Shown piece by piece: positions 29,156 to 38,057 of a stretch of DNA of 64,000 bases. The first letter of the stretch is position 1. Each line of letters begins with the position of its first letter. The stretch is from Bacillus sp. DTU_2020_1000418_1_SI_GHA_SEK_038 (GTDB taxonomy: Bacteria > Bacillota > Bacilli > Bacillales > Cytobacillaceae): the NCBI RefSeq assembly GCF_032341175.1, contig NZ_CP135435.1, positions 3,906,001 through 3,970,000 on the forward strand, given 5' to 3'. Position numbers and translations under genes: made by a program. The notes beneath the pieces are model-generated. The model did no database searches, was not told where the DNA came from, and was given only the letters and a program-made list of their open reading frames with translations.

Positions 29156-30766
29156 TCACCAAACCGCAATTGCCCCGTCTGTCCGAGACTCGGTTCCTCC
29201 CATAAGCACACCAGTCTCTAAATCACGCCAAATAATTTGTCCGCGGCCAAAACCGCCTGAGTCCACCATCATTTCTATTTGATGCCCTTTTCTTATCAAG
29301 GCTTGTGCAAGCGATAGCGGAAAATGCGGCTCAACCCGTACCTTTTTATCCTCCATCCACTGCCACCTTGGCGCGTCAAGAGCAGCCTGCGGATTAAGGT
29401 GAAAATCAATCGTGTTCATGACAATTTGCATATGTCCCTGAGGCTGCATAAAGCCGCCCATGACGCCAAAAGGACCAACAGCTTGATTCCCTTTCGTTAG
29501 AAACCCCGGAATAATCGTATGAAATGTCTTTTTTCCAGGCTTTAAGGCATTATGATGACTTGGATCGAGCGAGAAATCATACCCCCGATTTTGCAGAGCA
29601 ATGCCTGTCCCCGGAACGACCAAACCGGATCCAAACCCCATATAGTTGCTCTGGATAAACGACACCATATTGCCCTCAACATCAGCAGTTGCCAGGTATA
29701 TCGTTCCACCACTTGCTGGCTGATAAGGCGCCGGCATCATCGCCTGCTCGCTTATTTCCGCTCTCCTCCGTGCCCCATACTCCTCAGACAGCAGCTCACT
29801 AATTTGAAACCTCATCTCTTTCGGATCAGTAATATAAGCTTTTCCATCTGTAAAAGCGAGCTTCATCGCCTCAATTTGTTTATGTATCGTGTCCACCGAA
29901 TCTCTGTGACTAAAAGAATAGCCGTTTACAATATTTAACCCTAATAATGCAATCAGCCCCTGGGTGCTCGGCGGGATTTCCCACACATCATACCCCCGGT
30001 AATTTACCTTGATGGGTGTTACCCATTCAGCTTTATACCCTGCTAAATCTTCTTCTGAAAGAAAAGCGTTGTATTTTTTAGAAAAAGCGGCTATTTTATC
30101 AGCTAATTCGCCTTTATAAAAACTCTCACCGTATGTATCGCCAATAGACCGTAATGTGGCCGTATGATCTGCAGAACGCCACATCTCTCCAATCTTTGGT
30201 GCCCTTCCGCTTGGAGCGAACGTCTCAAACCAATGCTGAAATTCCTCCCCCTTCAACACCTGCTTAAATCTCTGATAGGCAAACTCCCAGTACTTACCTA
30301 AGATTGGGGTCAAAGGATAGCCGCTTTCAGCATAGTCAATCGCTGGCTGCAGAACTTCCCGGAAAGAAAGCCGGCCAAATCTTTTCGATAATTCAGCCCA
30401 TCCAGAAGGAGCACCCGGCACCGTAACCGGCATCCACCCGTGGACAGGGATTTTTTCATATCCTCTTTCTTTCAGTGCTTCAATGGAAATGCTTCGCGGC
30501 GCTGGACCACTCGCATCTAGACCGTAGAGACTCCCATTTGCCCAAACAAGTGCAAAAGCATCTCCCCCAATGCCATTCGAGGTTGGCTCCAAAACTGTTA
30601 ACGCCGCTGCTGTGGCAACCGCGGCATCAATCGCATTTCCGCCTTTTTTGAGCATATCGAGCCCAGCCTGAGCAGCAAGCGGCTGAGAAGTCGCCACCAT
30701 CCCCCTCTTGGCCATCACCGTCATTCTTTGGGAAGGATAGGGATGAAACTGAAGATCCACATTCAT
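29156..30766 (-). CDS. Gamma-glutamyltransferase family protein
   Basis: This 536-residue member of the Ggt family resembles YwrD of B. subtilis more than secreted Ggt, since no signal peptide precedes the enzyme. The precursor autocleaves before a Thr nucleophile, here likely in SGGTIYLATAD near residue 355. Other conserved blocks are GGNAIDAAVATAAALTVLEP (near 50-70), GFGSGLVVPGTGIALQNRG and FGVMGGFMQPQGHMQ. Start: the ATG after AAAGGGTG; an ATG seven codons upstream lacks a site. It is the first gene of a two-gene unit with the DUF1028 protein. Likely substrates are gamma-glutamyl compounds or acylated amides. Confidence 0.9.
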   Translation of the reverse strand: MNVDLQFHPYPSQRMTVMAKRGMVATSQPLAAQAGLDMLKKGGNAIDAAVATAAALTVLEPTSNGIGGDAFALVWANGSLYGLDASGPAPRSISIEALKERGYEKIPVHGWMPVTVPGAPSGWAELSKRFGRLSFREVLQPAIDYAESGYPLTPILGKYWEFAYQRFKQVLKGEEFQHWFETFAPSGRAPKIGEMWRSADHTATLRSIGDTYGESFYKGELADKIAAFSKKYNAFLSEEDLAGYKAEWVTPIKVNYRGYDVWEIPPSTQGLIALLGLNIVNGYSFSHRDSVDTIHKQIEAMKLAFTDGKAYITDPKEMRFQISELLSEEYGARRRAEISEQAMMPAPYQPASGGTIYLATADVEGNMVSFIQSNYMGFGSGLVVPGTGIALQNRGYDFSLDPSHHNALKPGKKTFHTIIPGFLTKGNQAVGPFGVMGGFMQPQGHMQIVMNTIDFHLNPQAALDAPRWQWMEDKKVRVEPHFPLSLAQALIRKGHQIEMMVDSGGFGRGQIIWRDLETGVLMGGTESRTDGAIAVW

Positions 30767-30857
30767 TGGCAACACCCTTTTAGTCATATTATTCTAATTA
30801 TACCAAATTATTAAAATATATGGATTTTTACTAGAATAATTTTTAAAAAGAAACCCA

Positions 30858-30888
30858 CTAAAAAACCCCGCACAGTGGCGGGGTTCTC
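30858..30888 (-). terminator. Terminator of hpf
   Basis: The minus-strand stem AACCCCGC/GCGGGGTT is followed by TTTTAG immediately past the hpf stop codon. Confidence 0.9.
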
Positions 30889-30898
30889 AATCTTATCA

Positions 30899-31450
30899 TT
30901 ATTGCGCTTCAATCAAGCCATAACGGCCGTCTTTACGCTTGTATACAACATTCGTTAGACTGGTCTCAGCATTTGTAAACACATAGAAACTGTGACCGAG
31001 CATATTCATTTGAAGGATCGCTTCCTCGCTATCCATTGGCTTCAAATCGAAGCTCTTTTGACGGACCACTTCTAGATCTTGCTCCTCATCTACTGGAGTT
31101 CTTTCAGAATCGTCCAGCGTCACGAACATAGCTGGAGCATGGCCCTTTTCACGGAACTTACGGTTAACCTTTGTTTTATGCTTACGAATTTGACGTTCTA
31201 GCTTATCAGTGATCAAATCAATCGCTGCATACATATCATCATGAACTTCCTCCGCACGAAGCACAAGATTCGGCATCGGAATTGTAACTTCTACTTTAGA
31301 CTTTTTATCTTGATACGTTTTCAAATTCACATGTACAGTTGATTCAGGAGTTTCAGTAAAATACCTTTCTAGCTTAGCAATTTTCTTCTCGACATAGTCT
31401 CGAATTGCTGGAGTTACCTCAATGTTTTCACCACGAATGTTAAAATTCAT
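30899..31450 (-). CDS. hpf: Long-form ribosome hibernation promoting factor
   Basis: Long HPF (YvyD) dimerises 70S ribosomes into inactive 100S particles in stationary phase. The 183 residues comprise an N-terminal YfiA-like domain (about 1-95, MNFNIRGENIEVTPAIRDYV) and a C-terminal dimerisation domain (about 125-183, ending with VVYKRKDGRYGLIE). The start is ATG 31450, 9 nt after AGGAGG; an ATG seven codons upstream precedes the ribosome-binding site. The position between fliT and secA matches B. subtilis. Confidence 0.95.
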   Translation of the reverse strand: MNFNIRGENIEVTPAIRDYVEKKIAKLERYFTETPESTVHVNLKTYQDKKSKVEVTIPMPNLVLRAEEVHDDMYAAIDLITDKLERQIRKHKTKVNRKFREKGHAPAMFVTLDDSERTPVDEEQDLEVVRQKSFDLKPMDSEEAILQMNMLGHSFYVFTNAETSLTNVVYKRKDGRYGLIEAQ

Positions 31451-31745
31451 AAGTGAGCTCCTCCTTTTCATTTACAAATGCTACGCTTTTTGGGCTGGCC
31501 ATTTTGAAATAAAAACGGCTGTTTAAAAAGCGCTAAGTCTTATTAAAAAGACTATATATTACATTTCTATTTTACCCTATAAAATTCCTGCTAGTACAGG
31601 AAAAAAGTTTGTGGAAAGTGTCGATAATGTGAATAATCAATTACTTTTGCTTATATCTAAAATAATTGTTATATACAAAAACTTCACCCTTTTTTAATGG
31701 GTATAAACCTAGTGGCGGGAGTATTGGGGTTTAACGGGTGAGATA
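31451..31745. other. Intergenic region upstream of hpf
   Basis: About 295 bp with no supported gene. It should contain the hpf promoter; I did not find a convincing sigma-B or sigma-H element. Confidence 0.5.
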
Positions 31746-31937
31746 TTAAGCATACTTGTTTCTAATCTGCCTGGTGCCTCTAACTAATTCTTCGCAATCA
31801 TATTCATTCACACAATCTTCCCAGTAGCCATACCTCAGTTGTAAAATCCTCAAGCATAACGTTCGTATGATTTCACTTCTTTCATAAAAACTTAGAAGCT
31901 GTTCAAAAATCGACTTCATTTCTCTTTCCATCTTCAT
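31746..31937 (-). CDS. Small orphan protein downstream of a broken zinc-ribbon gene
   Basis: The 63-residue product is helical and charged, with three cysteines (ILQLRYGYWEDCVNEYDCEE). No family is recognised. TAGGGGATGA, which also contains the stop codon of the frameshifted upstream gene, is a fair ribosome-binding site for the ATG. This juxtaposition suggests a two-gene unit and is the main reason to believe the frame. An internal ATG at codon 7 is an alternative start. Confidence 0.4.
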   Translation of the reverse strand: MKMEREMKSIFEQLLSFYERSEIIRTLCLRILQLRYGYWEDCVNEYDCEELVRGTRQIRNKYA

Positions 31938-31944
31938 TCATCCC

Positions 31945-32104
31945 CTACTTCAGCTCACTGCGCTCGTAATATCCGCATTGCTCCGTACAAACCCATGCTG
32001 GGAAAGCATCCACAATCATATCCCCATTTTTGTCAAACAACACTTCTTCAATGGCATCTTCATATAAGAGAACCACATTTGGGGCAAAGCTTTTTATTGG
32101 TCAA
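31945..32104 (-). pseudogene. Small zinc-ribbon protein gene broken by a one-base frameshift
   Basis: From the TTG at 32104 (GGAG 8 nt upstream) the frame reads TNKKLCPKCGSLI and stops. The neighbouring frame continues with LLYEDAIEEVLFDKNGDMIV and ends AWVCTEQCGYYERSELK before the stop at 31945. Together these make a roughly 53-residue protein with two CxxC-type knuckles (CPKC and CTEQC), like YgiT-type zinc fingers. The interval is 160 nt, one more than a multiple of three, consistent with a single-base insertion in the TTCTCTT region. A sequencing error cannot be excluded. Confidence 0.65.
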
Positions 32105-32211
32105 AATAACAACTCCTTAAATTGTAACGTTCATCGCACCAGGAAGTGTGTTTGTTCATATACGTTGTTTGATTGGGGAATTCCGGCATAGTCTTTGTCA
32201 ACACTACTGCT

Positions 32212-32254
32212 AAAAAAAGTAAAAAACTAGCCTGATCTAAGACAAGCTAGTTAC
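32212..32254 (-). terminator. Terminator of the fliD-flaG-fliS-fliT unit
   Basis: The minus-strand stem AACTAGC/GCTAGTT is followed by TTTTACTTTTTTT, about 70 bp past the fliT stop codon. Confidence 0.8.
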
Positions 32255-32322
32255 TAATTTACTTAATTTATTTACATACCCAACTCATCAAGTCTAAAGA
32301 CATTCTTTATTAAACCTAAGCT

Positions 32323-32664
32323 TTAATTTCTTTTATCATAAAATATCCCATCGGTCGAAATTGACTCGTATGAATGTATATATTTTGAGGATGTTTCTTT
32401 CTTCTGATTAAAGGTTTTTATATCGTGTTGAATAGATAACTTTTCTTTTAAAAGCAGCTCCTTTAATTGCTTGCTTAGTTCAATTACTTGCTTTCCAGCT
32501 GCCATTTCTTCTTGAGAATAAGGGGACTCTAATTGTTTTAACAACCCCTCCCTCTTCTCTAACAGGTGATCTACTTTCATTATCTTCTCATCACGGTCAA
32601 CTTCATCTTGAAGAGTATTTATTAATTGTAATGTAACCTCAATAATTTTATGAACGGGCCCCAC
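32323..32664 (-). CDS. fliT: Flagellar chaperone FliT-like protein
   Basis: The 113-residue, all-helical, charged protein is in the FliT position directly after fliS. Sequence similarity in this family is weak; helices span about 1-30, 35-75 and 78-100, with a disordered tail. It starts at GTG, overlapping the fliS stop codon (TAGTG), so translation is coupled. FliT proteins chaperone the filament cap protein FliD, whose gene lies upstream in the same unit. Confidence 0.8.
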   Translation of the reverse strand: MGPVHKIIEVTLQLINTLQDEVDRDEKIMKVDHLLEKREGLLKQLESPYSQEEMAAGKQVIELSKQLKELLLKEKLSIQHDIKTFNQKKETSSKYIHSYESISTDGIFYDKRN

Positions 32665-33065
32665 TATACACGACCGCCATCAGAATATTGTTTTTTTCGA
32701 TTTAGTTGAATAGCTTCTTTCCATGTGTCGCGGAACTCTGTTACTAATTCTTCTACCTCAGATAAAATATCAATATCATTATTAATATTTGCTTCTACCA
32801 ATCTATTGTATAAATAATCATATAAACTCATCATATTTTTGGACACTTCGTATCCCATATTAAGAGTAACCATTAACTCTTGGATAATTTTTTCTGCCTT
32901 TATGATATTCGTGTTTTTTTCTTCGATGTTTTTTTCTATGATTGCTTTTTTGGCAAGTGTAATAAATTTTAAACAACCATTATAAAGCATTAATGTCAGC
33001 TCACCAGGAGAAGCAGTATTCACTGTGTTCTGCTGATAGGATTTGTAGGGATTTTGAATTGCCAA
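32664..33065 (-). CDS. fliS: Flagellin chaperone FliS
   Basis: FliS binds the C-terminal D0 region of flagellin and prevents premature polymerisation. The 133 residues start with MAIQNPYKSYQQNTVNTASP, which contains the family hallmark (Y..YQ...V.TASPGELTLMLYNG). The start is TTG after AAGGATG. It lies between flaG and fliT. In B. subtilis FliS also assists FliW-dependent release of CsrA. A second, more divergent fliS is found at 49736-50188. Confidence 0.95.
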   Translation of the reverse strand: MAIQNPYKSYQQNTVNTASPGELTLMLYNGCLKFITLAKKAIIEKNIEEKNTNIIKAEKIIQELMVTLNMGYEVSKNMMSLYDYLYNRLVEANINNDIDILSEVEELVTEFRDTWKEAIQLNRKKQYSDGGRV

Positions 33066-33204
33066 AGCCGCACATCCTTTCTACTTACTAAATTATTCCG
33101 TTCAAGAAGCTGTTTGTTTTATCAACATATTCGATCCAAAAATTGAGACTAGTCACGGATACTCGATTTGGAAAAAGCGATCTTCAAAATGAATAATAAG
33201 CTCA

Positions 33205-33558
33205 TTAAACTTTCTTATCAACCATTAAGCCCAGAAATTCGGTCATCGCTGCATACATATCGAGCATTTTTTTAGATGGAATCTCTTTTATCACTTCTTT
33301 TGTAACATCATCAGTAATTGTGACGTAATATTCACCTAATTTATCATGGAATTCAAATTTCAAAGAAGTGTGAGCGGGCTGAATAAAATCATTCATGCTT
33401 TGCACGACTTCTTCTACCTTTTGTTTCGTTAGTTTAGGTTGATTGATATCAGTAATTTGAATATTTTCATTTATATTCTTTTGATTAGTAGTTTTATCTA
33501 TTATCTCTGTAGTTCTAAGCTGCGAGGAAAAGCTACTTGCCGAAAGACGGTCAATCAT
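33205..33558 (-). CDS. flaG: Flagellar protein FlaG
   Basis: The 117-residue product has a disordered N-terminal 45 residues and the FlaG domain at about 48-117 (LKFEFHDKLGEYYVTITDD, then VIKEIPSKKMLDMYAAM). FlaG proteins influence filament length in several bacteria. It lies 165 bp downstream of fliD; in B. subtilis the homologue yvyC is upstream of fliD, so the order is switched here. Confidence 0.9.
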   Translation of the reverse strand: MIDRLSASSFSSQLRTTEIIDKTTNQKNINENIQITDINQPKLTKQKVEEVVQSMNDFIQPAHTSLKFEFHDKLGEYYVTITDDVTKEVIKEIPSKKMLDMYAAMTEFLGLMVDKKV

Positions 33559-33722
33559 AATAATTTCCTCCAGAATATTTGAGTAGTTAAGTTTTACATC
33601 GGTTGATTACATATTTAATTAATTATTCTCGCTAGGTATGTACAGTTATTCAACTAGGCCTTGAATAACTAACTTTTTTCCAAAAATCTATCTAGTAAAG
33701 TGTGTACTACCACTTCGTTTTT

Positions 33723-35270
33723 TTACATTCCGCCTCCAAACTGTTGCATTAGCCATCCGCTTTGTGAGTTAGCTCTTTGAAGAGCGGATTCCATCGCTTG
33801 AAACTGCCTCCAATAGCGGGCTTCCACTTGAGCTAATCTCTGCTCTTCTCTAGTAATACCACTGTTTATATTTTTCAGCTCTTTAGCCATCAAACTATTA
33901 ACATCAGTAGCTGAATTTAGAGAGCCAGCTTTAGAACTTAGTTCAGATACACCCCAATTTATTCTTTCGTACAATCTGCGTCCAATTCCGCTTTCATCAT
34001 GCTTCAGTTTACTCGTTATTGTAGTACCATTTTCAGAACTAGTCGCGGTAAATAGCTTTATAACACTTTCTAAATTGTTTTCAATTGCCGCTTTTAGCTT
34101 TGTTTCATCTATCTCTAATTTCCCATTATCCCTAAATTCTTTACTAGTTGTAATTCCAATATTAAATAGAAACTTAAATCCTTCATCGCCAGTTTCAACA
34201 GCAGCGCCTAAACTAGATCTAAGATCAGTGAGGAATTTGGAAATAGTTCTATCCCCATTTAACATACCACTTTTTGCTTTATCTTCCCATAACTCTATTT
34301 CCCGGTCCTTCATTTCACTCTTTTGTTCTTCAGTTAAAGGCGGAAAGTCCCGATAGCGTTTTTCTGTAATCTTAGAGTTCAGTTCAGCAATGAGCTCATT
34401 ATACTTTTCAACAAAATTTTTAATATTGTCAAATGTTGATTGTGTATCTCTTTTTATTTCCATAGAAACCGGCTGGTCTGATGTTATCTTAGATTTTAAA
34501 TCAAATTTAATACCATCATATGTGAAGCTATTGCTTGTAGGATTAATTGTCAAACCGTTAATTACTACTGATGCAGGAATTGCATTTGCACCTTTAGCTG
34601 CAGATATACCTTTAGGAGAAAAATCATCTAAACTGTCATTTACTTTTCCGTTAACGACCCCCAACTTATTTGCAGTAGAAACTGTATCACCGTCCACAGT
34701 TAAATCTGTTATCGAGATTTCGGAGTTTTCAGCCTTATTAGAGCTTGTTAAAATTAATGAACCCCCATCTTTAAAGTAAGATGCCGTAACTCCTGCACCA
34801 GCTCCATTTATTTTAGTAATAGCAGAAGATAACGTATCATCCGTACCAATAGTAATAGCCTTACCATTTAGTTTAAAAGATATCTCCTCTCCTATTGCTC
34901 CCTCTGCTAAATCTAATTTAAAACTTACCGATGCAGCTCTAGCGTCAGTAGCCAAAGTAGCTTCACTAATTATGTAAGTTGAGGAAGAAGGATTGCCAGT
35001 TACTGTTGCTCCTATCTTCTCGGTATTTGTTACAGATGCCATCTTTTTGTTAAAAGAAGCCTGAAGTCTTAGATTCTCTGTTTCTGTACGAAAACTGGCA
35101 AGCTTAGCATTTATTTCACGATAAGAATCTGTTTTCCACATATTAATTGTTTTAGATTGTTGTAATTTTATTAACTTGCTTTTTTCAGCATTAACTAGCT
35201 GTTTTATCATACTTTCAGTGTCTAAACCTGAGGCTAGACCAGAAAATCTTATAGTAGTATTATTTATCAT
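33723..35270 (-). CDS. fliD: Filament cap protein FliD
   Basis: FliD caps the filament and folds incoming flagellin. The 515 residues show an N-terminal FliD_N region (residues 8-105, FSGLASGLDTESMIKQLVNAE) and a central variable domain (about 105-260). The C-terminal coiled FliD_C region follows, ending in QSGWLMQQFGGGM. FliD_C includes AKSGMLNGDRTISKFLTDLR and the final heptads (about 440-510). A sigma-D promoter is 83 nt upstream. It heads fliD-flaG-fliS-fliT. Confidence 0.96.
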   Translation of the reverse strand: MINNTTIRFSGLASGLDTESMIKQLVNAEKSKLIKLQQSKTINMWKTDSYREINAKLASFRTETENLRLQASFNKKMASVTNTEKIGATVTGNPSSSTYIISEATLATDARAASVSFKLDLAEGAIGEEISFKLNGKAITIGTDDTLSSAITKINGAGAGVTASYFKDGGSLILTSSNKAENSEISITDLTVDGDTVSTANKLGVVNGKVNDSLDDFSPKGISAAKGANAIPASVVINGLTINPTSNSFTYDGIKFDLKSKITSDQPVSMEIKRDTQSTFDNIKNFVEKYNELIAELNSKITEKRYRDFPPLTEEQKSEMKDREIELWEDKAKSGMLNGDRTISKFLTDLRSSLGAAVETGDEGFKFLFNIGITTSKEFRDNGKLEIDETKLKAAIENNLESVIKLFTATSSENGTTITSKLKHDESGIGRRLYERINWGVSELSSKAGSLNSATDVNSLMAKELKNINSGITREEQRLAQVEARYWRQFQAMESALQRANSQSGWLMQQFGGGM

Positions 35271-35352
35271 ATTTTACCCTCCGTAATTGAATTGCATATA
35301 CACGTCTTAAGTAAATTATGGCAGTTTATAATATCAAATTCTAATATTCTTA

Positions 35353-35379
35353 ATATCGGCTTGATTTTTTAAAAATTGA
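35353..35379 (-). promoter_or_regulatory. Sigma-D promoter of fliD
   Basis: On the minus strand TCAA, a 15-nt spacer and a perfect GCCGATAT -10 element lie about 83 nt upstream of the fliD ATG. GCCGATAT is the sigma-D (FliA-type) consensus. Confidence 0.85.
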
Positions 35380-35391
35380 GAGCTTAACTAG

Positions 35392-35689
35392 AGAATTTTT
35401 ATAGACTTGAATTCAATGGTCCCTTCACTCACTAATGAATGACAGTTGGTTTTGTTTTTGATATCTAAGATTAAAAGCATAAACTTTTCACTATTAGAGT
35501 CTGCTAGAGCTTTAGTAGCTGAGAAGCATCCTTTTGTGACTTAATCTTATGGTCCTCTTACACCAAACTCGATTACCTCACCATCGCGAGTGAAACAATG
35601 TTCACTCGCTTCGCAAGCTCTTGCTTCTTTTCCTTTACAACATCAATCAATGGCAAATATAACTGTATTCTGTAATTATACTTTTCCAT
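35392..35689 (-). pseudogene. Decayed second copy of the radC-like gene
   Basis: From an ATG at 35689 the minus strand reads MEKYNYRIQLYLPLIDVVKE and AKRVNIVSLAMVR and then a stop. Compared with the product of 39373-39885, the resemblance continues through several stops and shifts up to the region of residue 95 and then ends. The 5' leader, including a hairpin and AGGAGGAATG, is also shared, so the duplicated block is about 35392-35815 versus 39595-40004. The JAB catalytic part is absent. Confidence 0.9.
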
Positions 35690-35905
35690 TTATACATTCC
35701 TCCTAAAATTGAAATAGCCCCTACTCCCACAATAGAAGTAGAGGCTTGTGTAGCTTGTTTCTTGAACATTTAGCACTCATAGAACAAATGTACGTTCCTT
35801 TCTATAATAGATATCTCGATAACTAGTTATTACTATTTATGCAAACTGTTTCCTCTTCTATGTTTCTTGTTTTGAAGGAGATCAATGCCTAGATTAATTA
35901 CATTA

Positions 35906-36099
35906 TTATCGGTTCATCATTAATTCTATCTTTGTTGCACTTTCACACTTATCCTTCGCTTCCTCTATAGTATTTCCAGCACCATCCACATTTAAAGAAC
36001 TGACTGCATAATAAGGATATAGTTTATTGGGATAGTGATTTACAATTTCCTTTAGATTTTACCTTGAATTTCTTTTTCGTATTCTTCAATAATAGGCAT
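35906..36099 (-). pseudogene. Frameshifted small orphan gene
   Basis: GGGAGGAAGG precedes an ATG at 36099, giving MPIIEEYEKEIQGKI then a stop. The next frame continues NLKEIVNHYPNKLYPYYAVS and ends KCESATKIELMMNR at 35906. The 194-nt interval is two more than a multiple of three, so the coding frame is broken. The family is not recognised. The 3' end of the group II intron lies about 20 bp upstream of its start codon. Confidence 0.5.
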
Positions 36100-36119
36100 A
36101 TTATCCTTCCTCCCTTACA

Positions 36120-38005
36120 ATCGAGTAGGAGGGAGTAATTAACTCCCGACCTCTCACACCACCGTACGTACGGTCCCGTATACGGCGGTTCAATAACTTG
36201 AGTATCGACGTTGATATAAGTGGTTAAGGTCTTTTAGACCCCATTTAATGAGCGTCTTTATTTTAATTGCATTATGAAGCGTTCCGCAGCCTGAAATCCT
36301 CCAATAACCCTTTCGGGTATTGGCTACTTTACAAGCCTCATCATGTTTGATTCCTAATCTCCTTAGTTGCTGATACCGTGTTTTAACCCTCTTCCATCTT
36401 TTCCATATAATCTGTCTTAATCGATGATTCAACCATTTTGTAACGTCTTCGATAAACCTTTTCATCAAGCTGATTCCATAGTAATTTATCCAACCAACTG
36501 TCGCTTGGTTAATTTCCTTGGCTATTTCCTCAAATTTACCTGGGCGATTCCGTTTTGTTAGATTCTTTAGTTTAGTTTTAAACCTCTTCTTAGCTACTTG
36601 GTGCGGTCTGCAACTAACACCTTTAGAGGTAGTGTGTATACAGAAACCTAGAAATTTCAATTTTGTTGGACTTCCTATTTGACTCTTAGTGCTGTTAACT
36701 GTCAGTTTTAAATCCTTTTCAAGGAAGTAGGTGATACTTTCCATTACACGTTGTCCGGCTCGTTTGCTTTTAACATAGATGCAGAAGTCATCCGCAAAGC
36801 GCACGAATTTGTGTCCACGTCCCTCTAATTCCTTATCTAGTTGATTTAAGTAGATATTACTCAGTATTGGCGAAAGAACGCCACCTTGAGGAGCACCAGA
36901 GTCCGTTGATTTCGTTAGTCCATTTTCAAGGATTCCACTCTTAAGAAATTTCCAGATTAACTTTAGGACTATATTGTCTTGTATAAATATCTTTAGATAT
37001 TCCATCAGCTTTTGGTGATTTATTGTGTCGAAGTAACTCTTTAAGTCACAATCTACAACCACTTTATATCCTTGTTCGTAGTATTTGATGGATTGTTCAA
37101 TAGCTTGATGTTGATTTCTGTTAGGTCTGAATCCATAACTCATTTCCGAGAAATAAGGGTCTATTATCCCACCGATTACTTGATAGATTGCTTGTTGGAC
37201 CATACGGTCCCTTACACATGGTATGCCTAACTTACGTTTAGACCCATCCGGTTTGGGTATTTCAACTCGTTTAACAGGTAAAGGGTTATAAGTGCCATCC
37301 TTCAATTTTCTTTTAAGATATTTGTGGTATTTTTGCACATGACCAAAAAGTTCATCTACTTTCATTCCATCAATTCCGGGTGCACCTTTATTTGCTTTAA
37401 CCTTTTCACAAGCCCTAAGTAGATTTTCGTCATCAATTATCTTGTCAATTAAATCGATACCATCTTGGCGTCCTACTTCTGTATAGACAGAACTACACGC
37501 TTTCGCATACTCTTCAGTTTCCAACCTATCCATTTGCGAATAGCCATCTTTCGATGTATTCTGTGGTCTATGCACTGCCTTTACCTCCGTATTTTCCCAA
37601 GATTGTTATTGTTCAGCCCTTCATTCCGATGGAACTACTATGGCTTCTGCTGACTTCTTACAATTCAGTCTATCATCACTAACAGACTTGTTCCTGTGAG
37701 ATATTCCATCTCTCTTGTCGAGAACCCTTGTAAGACCTCCCCGGGTAAGAGCTATAACCTTCCTCCCATGTAACTGCTATATTTACTGTATAGGATTCGT
37801 GCAGTATTGGACTTTGTTTTGTTATGCAAACTCGTCCGTCCTAATTCAGCCTTATATATAGTTTCTGTCCGTCAGTTCGGGATTTTGCCTCCGGCTTCCT
37901 TCAGATTCCACCTCACGGTGGACACCCTTGCCATTAGCTAACAGTTCCTACTGCCAAGCCTGTAGTGGACTTTCACCACCAAGTTATAGCCCATGCCGGG
38001 CGCAC
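36120..38005 (-). mobile_element. Group IIC intron (Oceanobacillus iheyensis type)
   Basis: The 5' end GTGCGCCCGGCATGGGC at 38005 and the following domain I words (AAGGGTGTCC, GAATCTGAAGGAAGC, GAGTTTGCATAACAAAACAA, TTACCCGGGGAGGTCT) closely match the O. iheyensis group IIC intron as I remember it. Domain V is at 36151-36191 (GAACCGCCGTATACGG...CCGTACGTACGGTGGTG). Domain VI follows, and the 3' end is near 36120 (CTCGAT). The ORF at 36190-37575 is its maturase. The 5' exon is an intrinsic terminator ending TATTTTAT, the known insertion preference of class C introns. Total about 1.9 kb. The element looks complete. Confidence 0.92.
36190..37575 (-). CDS. ltrA: Group II intron reverse transcriptase/maturase
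   Basis: This 461-residue protein carries RT and X domains. RT motifs include IPKPDGSKRKLGIPCVRDRM, the SYGFRPNRN block, DCDLKSYFDTI, GAPQGGVLSPILSNIYLN and the catalytic FADD. The C-terminal maturase domain runs from about 340. No HNH endonuclease with CxxC knuckles follows, as expected for class C. It starts at GTG, 7 nt after GGAGG, and lies in domain IV of the intron. No internal stop is present, so it may be active. Confidence 0.95.
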   Translation of the reverse strand: MHRPQNTSKDGYSQMDRLETEEYAKACSSVYTEVGRQDGIDLIDKIIDDENLLRACEKVKANKGAPGIDGMKVDELFGHVQKYHKYLKRKLKDGTYNPLPVKRVEIPKPDGSKRKLGIPCVRDRMVQQAIYQVIGGIIDPYFSEMSYGFRPNRNQHQAIEQSIKYYEQGYKVVVDCDLKSYFDTINHQKLMEYLKIFIQDNIVLKLIWKFLKSGILENGLTKSTDSGAPQGGVLSPILSNIYLNQLDKELEGRGHKFVRFADDFCIYVKSKRAGQRVMESITYFLEKDLKLTVNSTKSQIGSPTKLKFLGFCIHTTSKGVSCRPHQVAKKRFKTKLKNLTKRNRPGKFEEIAKEINQATVGWINYYGISLMKRFIEDVTKWLNHRLRQIIWKRWKRVKTRYQQLRRLGIKHDEACKVANTRKGYWRISGCGTLHNAIKIKTLIKWGLKDLNHLYQRRYSSY

Positions 38006-38013
38006 ATAAAATA

Positions 38014-38038
38014 GAGACCCTAGCAAAACTAGAGTCTC
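38014..38038 (-). terminator. Terminator of the flagellin pseudogene and intron insertion target
   Basis: A 10-bp minus-strand stem GAGACTCTAG/CTAGGGTCTC with loop TTTTG is followed by TATTTTAT, immediately after which the intron begins. Confidence 0.9.
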
Positions 38039-38057
38039 CCTTAAGTTGAATATAAAA

